A stretch of DNA of 64,000 nucleotides from Gonapodya prolifera JEL478 (GCA_001574975.1 KQ965818.1:68258-132257), one strand, 5' to 3'; counted from the stretch's first letter, positions 26,113-38,571 are shown. A program made the numbers and translations. The notes: generated from the sequence alone by a model not told the origin.

Positions 26113-28634
26113 TCACATTGCAGCAACTGCACCAGAAGATCCTTCGACGGGGGGAAAGTCGGCCTCGTTGATTTGCGAGAGGGACTTGCGCTTGCGTGCC
26201 ATCTCGCCGCGCCTCTCAACTGTGTATCGTCGATGCCGGTTACAACCATAACGCGACCATTGAAATGGGTATGGCACTCACGGTCCTTCAACTTTTCCAA
26301 TCTCTCTGCCTCCATGGCTTTACGGCGTGCCTCGGCCTGCGACAGTTTTGCGGCGATATCTTCCGCGCCTGGCTTCAGGCTGTTACCATGTGCGATTGAA
26401 TAGGTGACATATTTCTCTGTAACTTGCCCTCAAATCAAATGTACTCACGCATCCTGTACGGCTGCATCTTTCCTTGCTTCGACACTTTGATTGTGAAGAC
26501 GGGCAGCCTCAATCTTTTCCTTTTCCAGGTTTGCCCTCCTCTCCGCTGCTGCTTCCAGCTTCTCTTCAACAGAGCGATCCCTAACATCGCATTCATCACA
26601 TCAACTACAACAATATCCATCACAATCAAAAGAACTCACGGCGTCGACGTCCCAGCATTAAGACTTCGTTCGAGCACAGCCTGGTGATGCTGTCGGAGTG
26701 CTTCAAGTTTCTCACGTTCCATGGCTGCACGACGCTCTGCTGCCGCTTGTAGCTTTTCAATCACTGGCGCATCACTACCACGAATAAAAACAGTAGTTAG
26801 AATTCGCACCACAACGGTCCACCTTCACATGAAGCTTCTCGATACATACGAGTTTCCGTTCGAGGCGTTGGTGCTCTTCTCCAGCACGGCTTGGTTGTGC
26901 TGACGGGCGGCCTCCACGCGCTCCTTCTCGAGCTGAGCACGGCGCTCTGACGCTGCTTTAAGTTTCTCCTCGACTGACCGGTCGCTGCAAAACATGAGGC
27001 AGGTTGGACGCCTGCACGATAAAGATTGAAACAAGGCCTGAAGATACCAACGATGAGACAGATGTAGCGGCCAGCGCCTTCTCGAGGACGTTTTTGTTGT
27101 GGAGACGGGCTGCTTCGACACGTTCCTTCTCCACGGCGGCTCGCCGCTCGGCCGCCGCTTCCAGCTTCTCGTCGACGGAGCGCTCACTGGAGTTGAAGTG
27201 AGATTGAAAAGGCGGAAACGTGAGTAAGGTTCTTTCGATTCTCTAGCACAATTAAAGGTTTTACCCACGAGACGAGAGAAGCGACACTCTGGCTCTTCTC
27301 GAGGACACTTTTGTTGTGCTGTCTTGCCGCTTCGACCTTCTCGCGCTCCAATGCTGCTCGTCGCTCAGCCGCAGCCTCGAGCTTTTCTTCAACAGAGCGA
27401 TCACTGTTTGCAGGGAGGAGCGCGATGTAAACTGCCGAGGAAGTGAAGGAGGTGTGTTCGCAAGGTCACAACCACCTTTGAGGGTTGCCTGCATTGAGGC
27501 TTCGCTCGAGCACACTTTGGTGGTACTGGCGGCGTGACTCCACTTTCTCCTTCTCGAGGTTAGCGCGGCGCTCCGCAGCAGCTTCGAGTTTCTCTTCGAC
27601 AGAGCGGTCGCTGGGTTCACAAACAACACCAAGTTAACTCTTGGTTCCAACCCAGATTGGGAGTCGAACTTACATAACTGGCGTGCTTGCGATGATTCCT
27701 TTCTCAACTACTTGCTGGTTGTACTGACGGAGAGCCTCGACGCGTTCCCGTTCGAGAGCAGCCCGTCGCTCCGCTGCTGCAGCAAGCCTTTCCTCTGACT
27801 TCCGACTGAGAAAGCTTCTGGAGCTTGTTACCAATGAAGAAGCCACAAATCAACTTACTCTATCTGGGGCGAGTTCGCTTTCTCCCTGTGTTCGAGAACT
27901 TCCTTGTTGTGATGGCGAACGAACTCGACTCGTGCGCGTTCCTGCCAAAAACAGTCAACTTTACTCTCCAACCCCCCGATTACAGCAGCCAGCACGCACC
28001 ATTTCTTCCTTCTTGGCGCCAGCAAGCTCCAACTTCTGAAGTATTCCGGCCAAGAGGTCCTGCTGTTGAGCCGAAAGTACCTCCTTGACCCTGGTTGCCG
28101 ATTCGCGCGCACGCGCGACAATCTCGCGGGCTTTTGAGGCACGGGCTTCATCGTAGTTCTGTTAACATCGAGCATTCGCAGGAGCAGGAGCGTCGGGTGA
28201 GGAAAAACCGGACACCGAGAGCGCCGGGAAGCGGTGACAGCACCTTCTTTCTTTCCGCGGCCGATTCCACCTTCTCTTGTATTTCCTCCACGCTGACACT
28301 ATGAAAGATGTTGTGTTACCGTTTTTAGTCGATTCGTGGCAGCAATCACGTGCCGGCGTTTGTTGGATGTCAAAGTCGCTAACGAAAACGACAGCACGAA
28401 AGACGCCAGAAGCCGCTGCGCCAAATCTTCCATCGCACTTTAAGCGAGTATTTCACGTCCCGTTTTCCGTGTCCCCTCCCGAAAAGTGCGCAATCCGGCG
28501 TCCGCCCAGGCTCACCTTCGTCGTTCCGCCCACTGCTCCCACTTCTTGGTGATTTGCGGCGGGGTTTTGGGCGCTTCCGAGGTGCTTTCGGACAGGTCCA
28601 CCGTGAAAACTGTGGGTTTCGGGGGGTTATCCAT
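26113..28634 (-). CDS. Tandem stathmin-like coiled-coil repeat protein
   Basis: Starts MDNPPKPTVFTVDL at 28634. After a partial repeat (VSVEEIQEKVESAAERKK) and a helical block (NYDEARASKAREIVARARES, LAGILQKLELAGAKKEE), seven tandem units of about 45 residues follow. Each is one exon of the form SDRSVEEKLEAAAERRA-LEKERVEAARQHNQ-VLEKS. The C terminus reads IAAKLSQAEARRKAMEAERLEKL, then LERRGEMARKRKSLSQINEADFPP, stopping at 26113. The (E/K)LEAAxERRxxxExEKxExxxxHN pattern strongly resembles the tubulin-binding helix of stathmin (Op18), a microtubule-destabilising family. No signal or TM segment. A microtubule role is inference; a generic coiled coil is the alternative. Repeat exons lie near 27670-27808, 27487-27612, 27272-27407, 27057-27190, 26852-26988, 26660-26775 and 26450-26575. 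Confidence 0.75.
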
Positions 28635-28787
28635 GACGGTCTGTAGCGGCGTTTCTGCCCTGGATGCTGAGTCAATGCACCAATTACAGTGCCATGAAAT
28701 TTGTATACCCGCGGAAATCAAATTCACGCAAAAGGCAATGCAATGCACTCTCAATGGAATAAAGCTGATTAAATACCAAAACAAAAA

Positions 28788-31092
28788 TTATGACCAGAGG
28801 GTCACATCGGTGTATGTCTGAAGACACGGAACTTCAATCAACTTGACAGGATCCAACAGTACCGTCACCACTCACTTGCTGGATTAGCTGTGTGTATACT
28901 GGCTTCGACTTGGCCAAAACCTGCGGTTCTCGCGCTTGAGGTCGAGAGAAATTTTTCATGATCAGTTGACCCGCACCGGACAACATAACGAAGCGAGAGC
29001 GACCACTTACCCATGCACACAAAGGTAGCAGTCACAGAGGCCGAAATCAGCGACGACATGATCCCGAATATGGTGAGTCCCACCACAAGACCGATCACGA
29101 TCGAAAGCCCGATGACCTCAGACGCGCCATTGGGATTACCGGTCCATGCAACCCTTGATTAAGTTCGATATGAGTGCGATGTGAAACGCGCCAACTGCTT
29201 GGTGCGTGAACACTCACCAATTATACTGTATTCGAGCTGACAGGCCGGCATAGGAGCCCCCGATTGTCGCTGTGATTCCGCCGACGAAGAGAGCCCCGAT
29301 AGTAAGAACCTGTGTGAAGGGAAAGCCTGCGTGAATTCGCCGAGAAGGGCGGCACTTGCGAGTGCCTCGATGTGCGTCAAGTCAATACACAACGTACCGT
29401 ATTCACAACCAAATCATTCAACACCGTATGCAACCCCTTTGCATCCATAAGCTCGCTCGTATCCCTCGCGGCCCCGCAAAACGATTTGCCAAAGATGGCG
29501 ACCTCGACAAGAGCGTACCCGTTGAGCCATTCCACAAAGTCCCCGATGATGGACGTGAGGCAGAGGAAGCAGGTCGCTGCGAAGCAGGGGAAGACGGTGC
29601 GGCCTTTGAGTGCGCTCTGTGTGGGGCGGGCGGAAAATAGTATGGTTCGGAATTTCGTGTAAGGATCAACACTACAATGTGATCTGATACACCAGCTCCT
29701 TACATCTCTGGCTTTTTTCCCAGACGCTCGCAAGAAATTTATCCACGAGACAATCAAGGACGCGAAGCAAATAGTACCGAAGCTGGTCGTGAGGGATCGC
29801 TTCAGGGACTGCAAGACGGGGTTGGGAACCTCGAGTTGGATCTTGCCCGTTCGAGGGTTGTGGATACCCTGGAAGTAGAATGTTCCGTATAGACCTGCGT
29901 GGTTCAGATATGGGGGCCGGCAACGGGCGTGAGTCGTGCCGTTGTCTCGGTCAGTTGATGTGCTTGAAAAGGCGTGAGTTGAAATTACCTGCGACTGTCA
30001 CATAGCCAACCGACCCTATGACTTGAGCAACCCAGTACGCCGAAAGAGTAAAAAATGAGTAGAGTAGCCCTTTCGGGAAGGTGCTCGACGTAAGTCCGAC
30101 TCGCAGTGGTGAGAAGAGTTTGACTTGAATTCCCGTAAGTGATGTGGCCCAGACACCGATCCAGGTGAGCGCGATGAGCAGTTGGACGAGTGCAAGCCAG
30201 AACACTGAAGGATCTGTTGATCGTTGAGAGGGAAGAGGAACCGTCAGAAAATGAGGTCATTGCCATCAACTTGAAGAAACCGGTGGGGTCGAGACGAACA
30301 TTTCTTCGAAACATCGACACTTTGTCTCACAATCGATGCTGATAGGACAATCCTTTCACGGACTCCCCAGTATACTGCTCCGAGTACGACCATAGCAAAG
30401 AGCGAAAGGAAGAACCAGAGCAGTGAAGATCCTCGAATTACCATTACGATTGATAATGCCATCAAGAATAGAATTGGTGAGATTAAAACGAAGTGCATTG
30501 CAAATGTTGGCCATCTGGAAGCAGTAATTTTATTCTCATCGCGCTCTCGACGCTTATGGACTCAGCGACGTCCTTCAAGCACTCACCGAAAGATGAGGAC
30601 ACCGAGCCACACTGTAAGAATAGTGCCAACAAGCACTTCGTACAGCAGTGGATAAACCGTATCAAATAGGGGAAAGAGGAAGGTTGTCTGATCGCTTGAC
30701 GTTGTCGAGGTTTGGAGCGATGGAGCTCCGAATGCAGCCAGAACTGACGGACGAGAACGTAGTACTCTCGGTAATCGAGCAAAGCATGCAGCGGAAGACA
30801 AATTCCACAAACCGCAGACAGTTGAGACGGTGACCAGAAATAGGACCGATGCCCACACGTCGCGATACTTTGCTGAGTGCTGGGGCAGCTGGGCCGCTGC
30901 CGGAAGACAGCTTTCCTCATCAAAGCACGCCCGAGGCGTGGGCAGTGCGCCTGTCGTCTGTGAATGTTGTCTTATCGAGGGAGCAGCGACGATCGGCAGT
31001 TGACGGGGTGGAGTCAGGGACAGTTCGACGCGGGACTCGTAGGGCGTGTAAGGCGGGGGACTCTCGCGACTGTCAGCATCGAAGTCAGGCAT
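28788..31092 (-). CDS. Choline transporter-like protein (CTL/Pns1, SLC44 family)
   Basis: This is a polytopic plasma-membrane protein of the CTL family. The cytosolic N terminus MPDFDADSRESPPPYTPYES carries a PPPY motif of the type bound by WW-domain ubiquitin-ligase adaptors. KYRDVWASVLFLVTVSTVCGLW is TM1, matching the family's 'kyrDvwaailFl' start. Several helices follow, then the family block NGYALVEVAIFGKSFCGAARDTSELM (compare aYi..AiyGknFc.sak.af.ll), GALFVGGITATIGGSYAG, and VIGLVVGLTIFGIMSSLISASVTATFVCMA. The tail reads EPQVLAKSKPVYTQLIQQ and a short last exon ends at 28788. The PPxY may govern endocytosis. The start at 31092 is the first Met giving this tail. About 8 introns. Confidence 0.82.
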
Positions 31093-31317
31093 CGGTGATT
31101 GGAGGGTTAAGCGGGGGAGCGATGGTAATTGACAGTGTGCCCCAATCGTGCCGCACAGACTAGGGTATCGAAGGTTCATTTTTTGATCAATATCACCCAT
31201 TTAGGAAGTTGGCGACAGACAGCCAGAAAACGGACAAGGGCCCAATACGAATGAAAATATGATATGGGAGCGTGAAACAGACATTCGTATTATCCCGAAA
31301 AGGAGTCTCCCTATCTC

Positions 31318-34025
31318 TTAACCTCTACCAAACCAACCTCCAAACCACCCAGCCTGCTGCTGCGGCTTCTTCTCTTCCCTCTTTTTCGGCAATTCGCCCT
31401 TTCCTTCCAGTCGGCTGCGGTCGTACTTGATTCCGCCCACCGATAAGTCGAAAAATACTGGCTTGGGGGGGACAGGAGATGGGACTGGGGGGAACGCGAC
31501 GATGTTGGGCGCAGAGGCGTCGAATGTGAATCGAGGTGCGTCGAGATCGGCGATCAACGGGTTCTTGATGTATGCGTGGACGGTTATCAATTAGTATTGC
31601 GAAAATTCGCCCGGGCAAGAGGCAAATCAACTCACAACGACTGAGCCCTTTGGAACCTGATTCTCCACAACCTTGCTCTCCGAGACCCAACGGGCCCTCA
31701 CCGCCACCTTCTCGCTCCCCACATGAGACTCGAGGACCTTGCTCTCCTCCACGATCCGCTTGAGCTCAGCTCCATCTTCAGCCACCGTGGGAAGTCGCCC
31801 GACGCGGCGCAGCGACTGCTCGGCTTCCGTTCGAGCCGTCGAAATGTGCGCGAGACTTCGGGACATGAGGGCGAACGCAGGTGCGGGCGCGTTCTGTGCG
31901 AGAGCAAGGTGGAGGCACCTGGAAATGGAAAGGGGGACACACGTCAGACAATCGTTCGCCGGTGATATGAAAGAAAGGGCACCAACTTTTGCGCACGAGC
32001 GAGCGATGCTTGTGAGGACACAATCGCAAGGAGAGCCGGATCTGCTTGAACTGCAAACAGCTCCTGAATCTCCGACAAACTCTGTCACGTGGAATAAAAG
32101 CCCGTTAATTCACACCGAATTCCAAGCCTTTCCACCAACTTCCCCCGCCACACGCAACGCACTTGCACTACCCCATCCCACAACCTGGCCACATCCTCCC
32201 TCTTCGGTCCGTCCTTCTTCAGTTTCGTCCGTTTCCCCTTCTTGCCCTCCTTCGACCCCGTCGGAGCGTCAGGGTTCGTCGAGCTCGCGAGCTTCTCCTC
32301 AATATCAGCAGCCAAGACAACATTGCGGTCGATCGTGTGCATCAATCGCCTGTAAGCCGTGTACGAGGCGACGACGCGAAGGCTTGCAGCGCGTGGTGCC
32401 AGCTCGGCGCCTGGCTGCGGCTTGGACGCGGACTGCTCGAAATGCACGTCAGAGAGTTCCTTCGCGTTCGAAAAAGCAACCAAGGCAAACCTCATCCTCT
32501 CTCACGTCCCGGTCCGCCTCCCTCTGCGCCTCCCACCAAGTTTCCAACACGCGGTCATACTCTTGAAAAAGTCTGGCCCGCCCGCCTTCCTGGTCATCCG
32601 AAATCGCTTTCACACCATCTAGCGCCTCATCCGCCTGCCGCGCCCTCACGACGATAGCGGCCACTTTGGGATTGGCAATCTCCGTCTTCTTGGCCCTCCA
32701 CACGATCTTCTCCGCCTTGGCCGTCTCCCCCTTGTCCAGCATGGCCTTCTCGAGCTCTTTCTCAGCGGCGCCCTGAAGTCCCTCCAGACCCGCAGCACCG
32801 GCCGAGTCTCGAAGTACGGCCAGGAGTTCGGAAAGGTCTTCCCCGCTTGAGCCAGACGTGAGCCGCAGGTTGTACGCGCAGAAGCGCAGTTGCGGGCTCA
32901 GTGTGTCGATGGCGGCGTGCGCGAGGGAGCGGCGTTGGGAGGTGCATTGTGGGCTTTGTGTGATGGAGGCGTACGCGGAGCTTAAGGGGCGTATGGGGGG
33001 TGGGGTGGGGTTGGACTTTTGAGATCCCGTACCTCGAGCCCGCGCGTCGTTGGGTCACCCACCTCGCCTTCTCCAAACTCTCCGCTCCCATCCTCCAATC
33101 CCTCCTCTCGACGGCCAAGATCCCCTTCATGGTGGCCGCGTACGCCTTGGCGTCGCTCACGGAAAGTTCGTCGACACGAACGGGAACGCGGCGCGATTTT
33201 TGCTGGGCGCGAAGTTTGAGCAGGGAGGGCGGAAGCGGTTTTGAGGAGTCGAGTGCGGGTTCGGGAGTGGGTTCGGGATCGGGTGGGGGAGGAGGGTTGG
33301 CGAGGACGTGTCTGAGGAATCGGTGGAATATCAGAGGAAAGAGATTTCCTCAATTACCTTCGGCTGCCGCAACTTACTCGCACATCTCATGAAGCAACTC
33401 CGCATGCTCCACCGCCCTCTTCAGCCTTCCCATCAAATGGTGCCGCTTGCGTGGATTCTCCTTGGTGCCCTCCTTGAGCTCCGTGGCGTACGCCCAGGCA
33501 CGTTCGGCGTCGAAGAGCGCAACGTGAAGGTGCCGGCTGTCCAGGACTAGGTCGGGCGTGACGGCCTTCCGCACGAAACGCCGGTTCTGCCGGTTGGTGC
33601 CGGTGACTTGCGTGATGTTGAGCAGCTTTCGGAGGTGTGCGACCCGGCGGGTGCAGTAGTGGCTGGTAGGGGGTATTCGGTGGGTGCGAATGAACATTCC
33701 ATGAAGGCCTCGAACCGTGGTTGGCTTCCCAAAACGATGAGTGATGGTCTCACCGGTATCTCTCATAATCTTGGTGTCTCAATCCGTACATATTCCGCGC
33801 ATCGTGTGTCAGCGTGAGGGCTGTTTGAAGACCCGTAATCGAATACCAGCGTAATTCCACGTCACCCTGTGAGGATCCACGCCATCATGATAGGAAACTG
33901 CGAGTGCACGTACGGTCGAACGGCGTTCCCGTGTCCTTGACATCCTTCGCCGCGTCGTGAGTGTCCTGTGGGTTGGAAATTGAAACGTCCGCGGTTTCCA
34001 GCTCTGAATCCGAGGCAGGCGCCAT
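31318..34025 (-). CDS. SRP68: Signal recognition particle subunit SRP68
   Basis: SRP68 binds SRP RNA with SRP72 and is part of the co-translational targeting particle. Exon 1 (from ATG 34025) encodes an acidic MAPASDSELETAD leader. The next exons give the diagnostic RNA-binding helices LTLTHDARNMYGLRHQDYERYR, SHYCTRRVAHLRKLLNITQ, HLHVALFDAERAWAYATELKEG and NPRKRHHLMGRLKRAVEHAELLHEMC. Further helical exons follow (LAVERRDWRMGAESLEKA, TLSPQLRFCAYNLR-like, LFQEYDRVLETWWEAQREADRDV), then the C-terminal FDLSVGGIKYDRSRLEGK and AGWFGGWFGRG ending at 31318. The Gly/Trp tail is common at SRP68 C termini. It is divergent from the small lipid-anchored gene, with 198 bp between start codons. Confidence 0.85.
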
Positions 34026-34223
34026 CTCGCGATGTGGAGAAAGATGGTCTACTGAATGGTGTTGCCTCCTTGCCCAAATATGTGTCCGACCGAATGGAAA
34101 TTCGGGAAAGTGGTGGCAAACTTGAAAGTTTGCTCGACCGCACCAACACTAGTGCCACGATATTTGTATTACCCCGAGCCTCAGCTCCACCACCTTCCAC
34201 AACCCCATCCGGCCTTTCGCTCA
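34026..34223. promoter_or_regulatory. Probable bidirectional promoter, SRP68 / myristoylated protein
   Basis: Only 198 bp separate two start codons pointing away from each other, so both promoters must overlap here or extend into the genes. No TATA-like box is obvious. Confidence 0.3.
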
Positions 34224-34862
34224 ATGGGCAACATCTGCGGCTCCCCAGAACCCAAATCCGGTCACCGGCTCGGCGGTGACACTCCTCCCCAGACCCGCGC
34301 CTACGGATCAACCACGGCCTCCTCCCCCGCATCGCCGACTCAACTCGCCGCCCCTCCCCAGGCCCACGTGCCAGACTCGAGGCAGCGAACGAAAAGCGCG
34401 GCGTCGGATGAGGACAGGGTTGCCAGATTGGCCGGTGGGTGTGCAGTGGTGCGATCCCGAGGTGTGCGCAAAATGGTATGACCCTTTCATTATTCCGCCT
34501 TCGTGAAGCCGCCGAGCAACGAGCCAAGGCGGTAAGTTTTAAAACCGCGTCGGATGTGGTTTTTGATGCCGTCCATCTGAGATTCGACGGACACTAAATG
34601 CTGCAGAACCAGGATCGTGGCGCCAAGTCAGGAGCTCTTTCGAAACAGCTGCAACAGCAGCGGACGGGCAAGGCAGATGTTTTGACATCCGCTGAAGATA
34701 GAAAAACCAATGAGCTCGTTGAAGGGGTGAGAATCCGGCCTTCTTGTACCCCTCAAAACGTTTTGTGACCCATTTGAATTCTTGCTGTTTTGCCATTCTC
34801 AATGCCGTCGAATGATCCCCTATTATATCAACGATTACAATCTTCAGTGGCGTGGCTCATGA
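34224..34862 (+). CDS. Small protein with N-myristoylation/palmitoylation start
   Basis: From ATG 34224 the protein begins MGNICGSPEPKSG. Gly2 in an N-myristoyltransferase-like context and Cys6 as a likely palmitoylation site predict anchoring to the inner face of a membrane. A low-complexity Pro/Ala/Ser stretch follows (TQLAAPPQAHVPDSRQR), then AAAEQRAKA, NQDRGAKSGALSKQLQQQR, TSAEDRKTNELVEG and a short last exon WRGS-stop (34848-34862). The exon ends use GTGGGT/AAG, GTAAGT/CAG and GTGAGA/CAG. About 115 residues. A helical, polar body after a lipid signal is reminiscent of LAMTOR1-like scaffold proteins, but no family is claimed. Confidence 0.6.
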
Positions 34863-35783
34863 AATGAATTCGTTTGGGATTTAGTGGCCTTTATACAATT
34901 GTTTTTGGATTCCCGATGGCGGACGTGTTCCCCGCTTGCCCCTCGGGGTGTCAGTGCCAGGTGACGAACACGACGAAATTAGTGTTGGTGGATCGATATG
35001 TAAACGCCGAATGTTTGTGTTTTGTAAAAGTATACATTCAGAATCAGAATCTAATTTCTTGGGAGAACCGCGAACACCAAAAGCTATGGAGACTGCCACT
35101 ATACCAAACCGGTCGATGTTGGTAAGGCTCTCCCACGACCTGTCCGGAAAACTTACAAAAAGATTGCCATTGAAGCATGGCAGTGGTGGAAGCAAGGTTA
35201 CATCAAATCCAGCCGCAAGCAGAGTGCATTCCGGAGGAAGTGCGACAAAATGCAAAACTACAGCACCCAGTAGTCCCAGCTGATCTCTCACGCTGGGCTT
35301 CGCTGCGCTGATCGGACGGGAAGCGGCACTTTTCCGCGCACATGGCAGGTGAGCAAAATTAGTTTCAGGTTAATATTATATTGTTAATCAAATTCTGATT
35401 TAATGTCGGTATCTATTCGCGCGGGATGCATGAGGAGAACGGTAAACGGGATTGCGCATCGTAATCATGTATCATTGAATTAGCAAGATGTATATGCGAG
35501 CCTAAGGAATCTGACAAACGTCTGTCGTTGCGACAGAATTTCCTTCTGATCGAACGACGGTGACAGGAGGCGATTTCATGTCAAGCACCGATACCTGATG
35601 GAAATGACAATACTATTAATTTCCAATCAAAAGAGCGCACACTATATGAAATAATTTTAGGTGGGAAAGCCCACGAAAGTGACCTATGACGCCGCCCTCT
35701 GCAATACGCAAATCTGGACCTTATTGGTTGGCTTCGATGTACCAAGCTGCATCGTGGCAAGAGATGTTGTGGTATTGACTGCT
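34863..35783. other. Gap without a recognisable gene
   Basis: 920 bp between the lipid-anchored gene and the P450 3' end. It is AT-rich in places (35340-35660), and open frames on both strands have no motif, splice partner or family resemblance. Confidence 0.5.
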
Positions 35784-37560
35784 TATGTTGCCAAACCTGA
35801 ATACTGCATCGGACTCACTGAGAACCTTGGGAGCACCGGCCACGTCCCTTTGACAAGCTCCAGAGTATACCTGCGCACGATGGTACTGACCGCCATCTTG
35901 ATGATGGCGGTGGCATATTTTGTTCCAATACACTTGTCGTGGTCGTAGATCAGAATCAATTTATCGGTGAATTACTGCTCGAGGGAGAGCATGAAAACCA
36001 AACCGAAATGCAGCACTACTCACCGGATGCGACCCCACTCCCCAAACAGCAAAGTTGTAATTAGAATGCGCGCCTCCCTCAAGAAGGCCGACCTTCTTGG
36101 GACCCGCGGTGTCAGAATCCATTCCTCCCGTGAATGGCACCGTCCGATCAGGATCAAAGCGCCAAATGTCTTCATGGAGACGCTCATTAAGGTTGAGCGT
36201 CGTATGTGGGAACATGCAAAAAGAACCGGCGGGGATGGTGTATTGGTCAATCTTGAAGTCGTCGTCTGACATTCTGGTGACGTGGGAGGTGATATTCTCA
36301 TTTCGAATAACGTTGGTGACAGTCAACACTATGGACGCGCACCTGAACGACACAAAATCTTTTCCGGACAGTCTGAGATTCTCGGCAATAACTCTATCCA
36401 GCAGCTCCATTTTACTGAGATCGCCCATTGTCGGGGTAACGGTGACCAAATGCCCTTCACGCCCGCCGAGCACAGTCTTTTGCTCGTCAAGGACACGTTG
36501 TGCCAGGACTGGATCAGCTGCCAGTCGTAGAATAACCCACGCCATGTTTGCTTGTGTGTTGACCTGCAACGATATTAGGTGTTGGTACAGTGGGAGAAGA
36601 ACTACCGTGACTTGATAAAGGAAGACGTAACTCACCTGAGCTGCCAATAGCAGTCCCCAAAAGTTAACCATAACGTCGTAATAGTTGATTTGGCCGTTGT
36701 CGTCCTTTGCTGACTCAGCAGCGCTGAGCAAAAGGTCAGTTGCCGGAGTGTTACTTCCCACGCCCGAAAGCTTGCCGATACGTTCATCCACAATCAACTT
36801 GAAAATGTCCGCCCAGTTGCAATAACGCTCTTGCATCTCTTTTACGAGGCGATTTTTATCATACCACATTCTGGGACTTTGCATGGCTTGTTCAATATCC
36901 ACAAGGTGGAACGTGTCCTTGAGTGCACGGAAATATGGGGACGACTCGTCAAGTCCAACAAATTGTTCCAAGCCGAGGTTCATAGTGAGATCCCACGTCT
37001 CTGCGAACAGGTCAGGCACAACTACCGCCGTGTGCATGTTGATATAAAGTTGGGTATGCTTGTCAATATAACAAGCGGGTGAGCTCACATCCATTCTCCC
37101 ATTGCGGCGTGGAAAGCATCTTTAAGATCGCCCGCTCCACCTCGCGCGTGAACGTGGGTGACGAGAGCGGCTTCCGGCCAGCCTCTGCAGAGAATTTGCC
37201 AAACGTCTTGCCGTCAGACGCTCCCTCACTAATCCTCGACGGATAAAATCCCCCAAGAACAACAGCTTGGCCCTTGTTTTTATCGAGGGCTCTCGAAGAG
37301 TGGTAGGCGCGGGTTGTCTCTGGACCCATCACGAGGTACGCCTTGCCGATGAAAGGAACCTCCAGGACACCGCAGATCCCATATGCGCTGAGGAGTCGAT
37401 TCCAAACGGCGTTGGGCTCGAATATGACGAGAAAAATCCAGTAGAGAAAGGAGATTCGAGGAGGTTCAGCAGCGCTCGTGTTTGCTGAAACGTATCGATG
37501 TGAAAGGAGAGGTAGGGAGACCGCCAGAATGAGAGCCAAGACAGCTATGGCGTACATCAT
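35784..37560 (-). CDS. Cytochrome P450 monooxygenase
   Basis: This is a haem-thiolate monooxygenase anchored to the ER. Exon 1 from ATG 37560 begins MMYAIAVLALILAVSLPLLSH, a membrane anchor. A Pro-containing hinge and the SAAEPPRISFLYWIFLVIFEP block follow, then FIGKAYLVMGPE. Later exons carry the I-helix-like FWGLLLAAQVNTQANMAW, ExxR as ENLR in the K helix, FDPDR in the PERF region, and the haem loop FAVWGVGSHPCIGTKYA with the Cys ligand, split by an intron (donor after HP, acceptor before TGT). The C terminus is RRYTLELVKGTWPVLPRFSV, with stop at 35784. The I-helix and haem loop resemble CYP7/CYP8/CYP51-like sequences more than typical fungal CYP52/53, but class is uncertain. About 5 exons. 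A relic copy lies 370 bp upstream. Confidence 0.85.
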
Positions 37561-37621
37561 TGCGATTGGGGTTGGAAATCTGAGGTTTTGACAAGGTCTC
37601 CAGGGTGTTGGATGCGCAAAC

Positions 37622-37640
37622 CTGCAATATATATATCCTG
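37622..37640 (-). promoter_or_regulatory. TATA-like box upstream of the P450
   Basis: TATATATAT (37626-37636) lies about 70 bp before the P450 start codon on the minus strand, a plausible TATA-box position. No experimental support. Confidence 0.35.
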
Positions 37641-37929
37641 GCGCGATGCTAATATAGCTTGGCAGGGTGGATGGAAGGGGTCAACTTTTAAAGTTTGAGC
37701 TCAATTCTAATGTTTCACAGCATGCAAGGTTTTGATGCACGAGAACAAGAGGCAGGCGCGACCTCGGCGAACACAAGAAAAACGAAATAAAGCAACACCA
37801 TATGGCAGAAATCTTCTATTCAGATTTGCACATTACTGATCCACTTTTGTTTGTGCACTATGCAGCTTGGCAAATAAAATTCAGAATAGCGTACTGAGCG
37901 CCTAGCGGTGATGACATAAAAAAGTGCTC

Positions 37930-38270
37930 GGAACCATGGGCTCACTGCGAATCTTGGAAGCACCGGACTCGCCACATCCCCTGGACAAGCTCCGGAGTAA
38001 AGAATTTTGCGATCTTGTCGGTTTCACCCTTGGCCTTGTTCAGCTTCCTGGATATGTGGTAGGTCCTACTTGTTCCATGCATCCTTCGGTTCGAATGCCA
38101 CGAAGTAGATCCAGTGGAGGAGAGGGATTCGCATTGGCTCCGCTTCGCTCGCTCCTGGATGTGCAAAAGAGCGAGAGAGGCCGCCAGACGAAGAAGCAAG
38201 GTGGCGACGACCTACCGTCGGCAGACGAAACTGGGAAATCTGCGCTGCAACAAACTTGGGGTTGGGCATT
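37930..38270 (-). pseudogene. Internally deleted P450 relic
   Basis: Two pieces of the neighbouring P450 lie side by side here. The N-terminal piece, GASEAEPMRIPLLHWIYFVAFEPKDAWN, matches the intact gene's SAAEPPRISFLYWIFLVIFEPNAVWN. Only about 60-100 bp later comes the C-terminal piece: CTCCGGAGCTTGTCCAGGGG at DNA level matches CTCTGGAGCTTGTCAAAGGG of the intact gene, followed by matching CCGGTGCTTCCAAGATTCGCAGTGAG. Everything between, including the haem loop and ExxR, is gone. It is a dead copy. Confidence 0.8.
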
Positions 38271-38571
38271 GGATGCTTATACTATACCGAATATTCAACA
38301 TACTAGCCTCGCCAACTGGAGACTCCGTTCGATTGGACGACGCATCGCACATAGTTTGCACTGTTCCCGAGGAGTTGCGTCGCGATTTCGAAAATGACAC
38401 CCAGTTGATTTTGCTCATATGCAACACACTTCATCTAACTTCAATCTCACCACGTACTCAATCGTCTTCCACAGTATCTTGTCAGTCGGGTAAGCCAGGG
38501 ATATCCTCGCACTCAATGGACACACTGCTAGACCGCTCGCCAAATGCTTATTTTTCAAATATTTTCGGCGG

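Noticed and set aside
34000-34527. A 221-codon minus-strand open frame over the myristoylated gene
   Set aside because: It is antisense to the MGNICG exon and SRP68 exon 1, with no family resemblance.
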